A stretch of 64,000 nucleotides of DNA from Aquimarina sediminis (lineage in GTDB: Bacteria; Bacteroidota; Bacteroidia; Flavobacteriales; Flavobacteriaceae): assembly GCF_002895435.1 (NCBI RefSeq), contig NZ_POYJ01000006.1, positions 186,001-250,000 on the forward strand, given 5' to 3'. Below the pieces are notes generated by a model that did not search any database, was not told the DNA's origin, and saw only the letters and a program-made list of their open reading frames with translations. This document shows, one piece after another, positions 63,307-64,000 of this stretch. The position numbers and the translations under genes were made by a program. The stretch's first letter is position 1, and every line of letters begins with the position of its first letter.

Positions 63307-63346
63307 TGGCTTCGCCATATAACGATTCATACACGCAACGTTGTGC
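63282..63346 (+). repeat. attC-like site 6 (short)
   Basis: 65 bases: ACACAAC, GGTGTAT, then ATGGC/GCCAT (63306-63318) central hairpin, ATACAC and GTTGTGC (63340-63346). It is the shortest and most compact attC in the array and marks its visible end. Confidence 0.75.
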
Positions 63347-63606
63347 ATAATGCTGAAAACCGAGCAAACCATCTACATTTGAACTAAAAAAAGCCAACGC
63401 ACAGTCAAGCACATTTCATTTTTTTCGTGCCTCAAAAAATAAAAAGAGCTTACCTTTTCCCACCGCACCACTGATCAAATTATTTTCATCACTTCTTTTC
63501 GACCCCATTACCAAAAATTCGACTTCAACAACTTATTCCTGAAAAGGAAGTTGTATCGCTTCATCTTTGTAAAGAATATAAGATAATTTATTAAAAAATA
63601 ACAAAA
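63347..63606 (+). other. region after the last attC
   Basis: About 260 bp between attC6 and the secreted-protein gene. It starts with the GTTGTGCATAATG cassette-like junction and holds no frame I can support; a C-rich block CTTTTCCCACCGCACCACTG lies near 63452. It may be remains of a further cassette or the array boundary. Confidence 0.4.
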
Positions 63607-64000
63607 ATGAAAACATCAAGAAACATAATAACAATCCTGTTACTAACTTTATTTAATGTAGCAAGTTACGCACAAGAAAGACAACTTACAGAAGAACAGA
63701 AAGAGAAATTAAAGGTACATCTCCAAAAGTCCTTTGAAAAATTAGACTTATCAGAAGAGCAGAAACCAGAATTTAAAGCAATCACAAAAAAATATGCACT
63801 TCAGGTAAAAACGTTAAGAAACAGTAATGAGAGTAAATCTGCCAAGTACAATGAATTAAAATCGATAATAAGTGCTAAAAACAAAGAAATGAAAGCGTTG
63901 CTATCTGCTGATCAATACATTGTTTATGAAGCAACTCAAAAAGAAAGGCGAAAGAAGCTTGAATACCTTGTAAAGTTAGACTTATCCGAAGAGCAGAAAC
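63607..64000 (+). CDS. secreted helical protein, N-terminal part (partial)
   Basis: Open from ATG 63607 to the window end, 131 residues visible. Signal peptide MKTSRNIITILLLTLFNVAS ending YAQ; then helices with an internal repeat, FEKLDLSEEQKPEFKAI and VKLDLSEEQK. Lys/Glu-rich coiled helices with LTEEQ motifs recall CpxP/Spy-like periplasmic helper proteins of Bacteroidota, a tentative match. The 3' end is outside the window. It probably belongs to the chromosome beyond the array. Confidence 0.7.
   Translation, partial: MKTSRNIITILLLTLFNVASYAQERQLTEEQKEKLKVHLQKSFEKLDLSEEQKPEFKAITKKYALQVKTLRNSNESKSAKYNELKSIISAKNKEMKALLSADQYIVYEATQKERRKKLEYLVKLDLSEEQK

Overview
The window looks like chromosomal DNA of a marine Flavobacteriaceae bacterium (Bacteroidota), perhaps Aquimarina-like; the genus is inference. 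Supporting signs are low GC, a SusC/SusD pair, a giant SprB-repeat adhesin with a type IX secretion C-terminus followed by a PorP/SprF gene, TAnnTTTG-type promoter elements, a tmRNA tag ending GENNYALAA, and a 'grasp-with-spasm' peptide maturation cluster.

Layout. 0-6 kb: porin C-terminus, DUF1684 lipid-metabolism-like protein, hybrid sensor kinase, MFS transporter, DJ-1/PfpI-like lipoprotein. 6-9 kb: a tandemly duplicated segment holding the dead 3' end of a gene whose intact copy follows at 6.7-8.1 kb, a SigZ-type sigma factor with a cysteine-rich tail, and a 33-residue peptide with ten cysteines. 9-16 kb: Lrp regulator, then a leftward operon of LuxR-type membrane regulator, Na+/alanine symporter, amidohydrolase and an alpha/beta hydrolase whose helical second half is separated by a one-base frameshift in an A9 run. 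16-20 kb: hypothetical genes, a GC-rich highly structured non-coding block and a pair of related lipoproteins. 20-35 kb: mostly housekeeping (IcmF, PurU, PqqB-like hydrolase, DUF4197, SusCD, PyrF, saccharopine/alanine dehydrogenase-like enzyme) ending at tmRNA. A small two-gene island lies between the tmRNA 3' end and a decayed copy of that 3' end.

36-43.5 kb is a natural-product region: an AraC-type regulator with a downstream double-glycine leader peptide on the minus strand, and, divergently, two paralogous GG-leader precursors, an ATP-grasp ligase (GwsG), a 59-residue unknown, a SPASM protein (GwsS) and an EreA/ChaN-like lipoprotein. 44-55 kb is the 3396-residue SprB-type adhesin plus its PorP/SprF partner.

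55.4-63.35 kb is the most unusual region. A tyrosine recombinase, divergent from a small zinc-ribbon protein, is followed by six short gene groups in the same orientation. They are separated by imperfect palindromes with attC architecture: R'' GCTAAC or GCCCAAC, L'' about GTATA, a central perfect hairpin, L' about TATAC, and R' GTTAGC or GTTGGGC. The cargo includes AbiGi-like, HEPN-like, XRE/SymE and small membrane proteins. I read this as an integron-like cassette array driven by a recombinase that lacks the additional domain of classical IntI. The window ends inside a small secreted protein gene.
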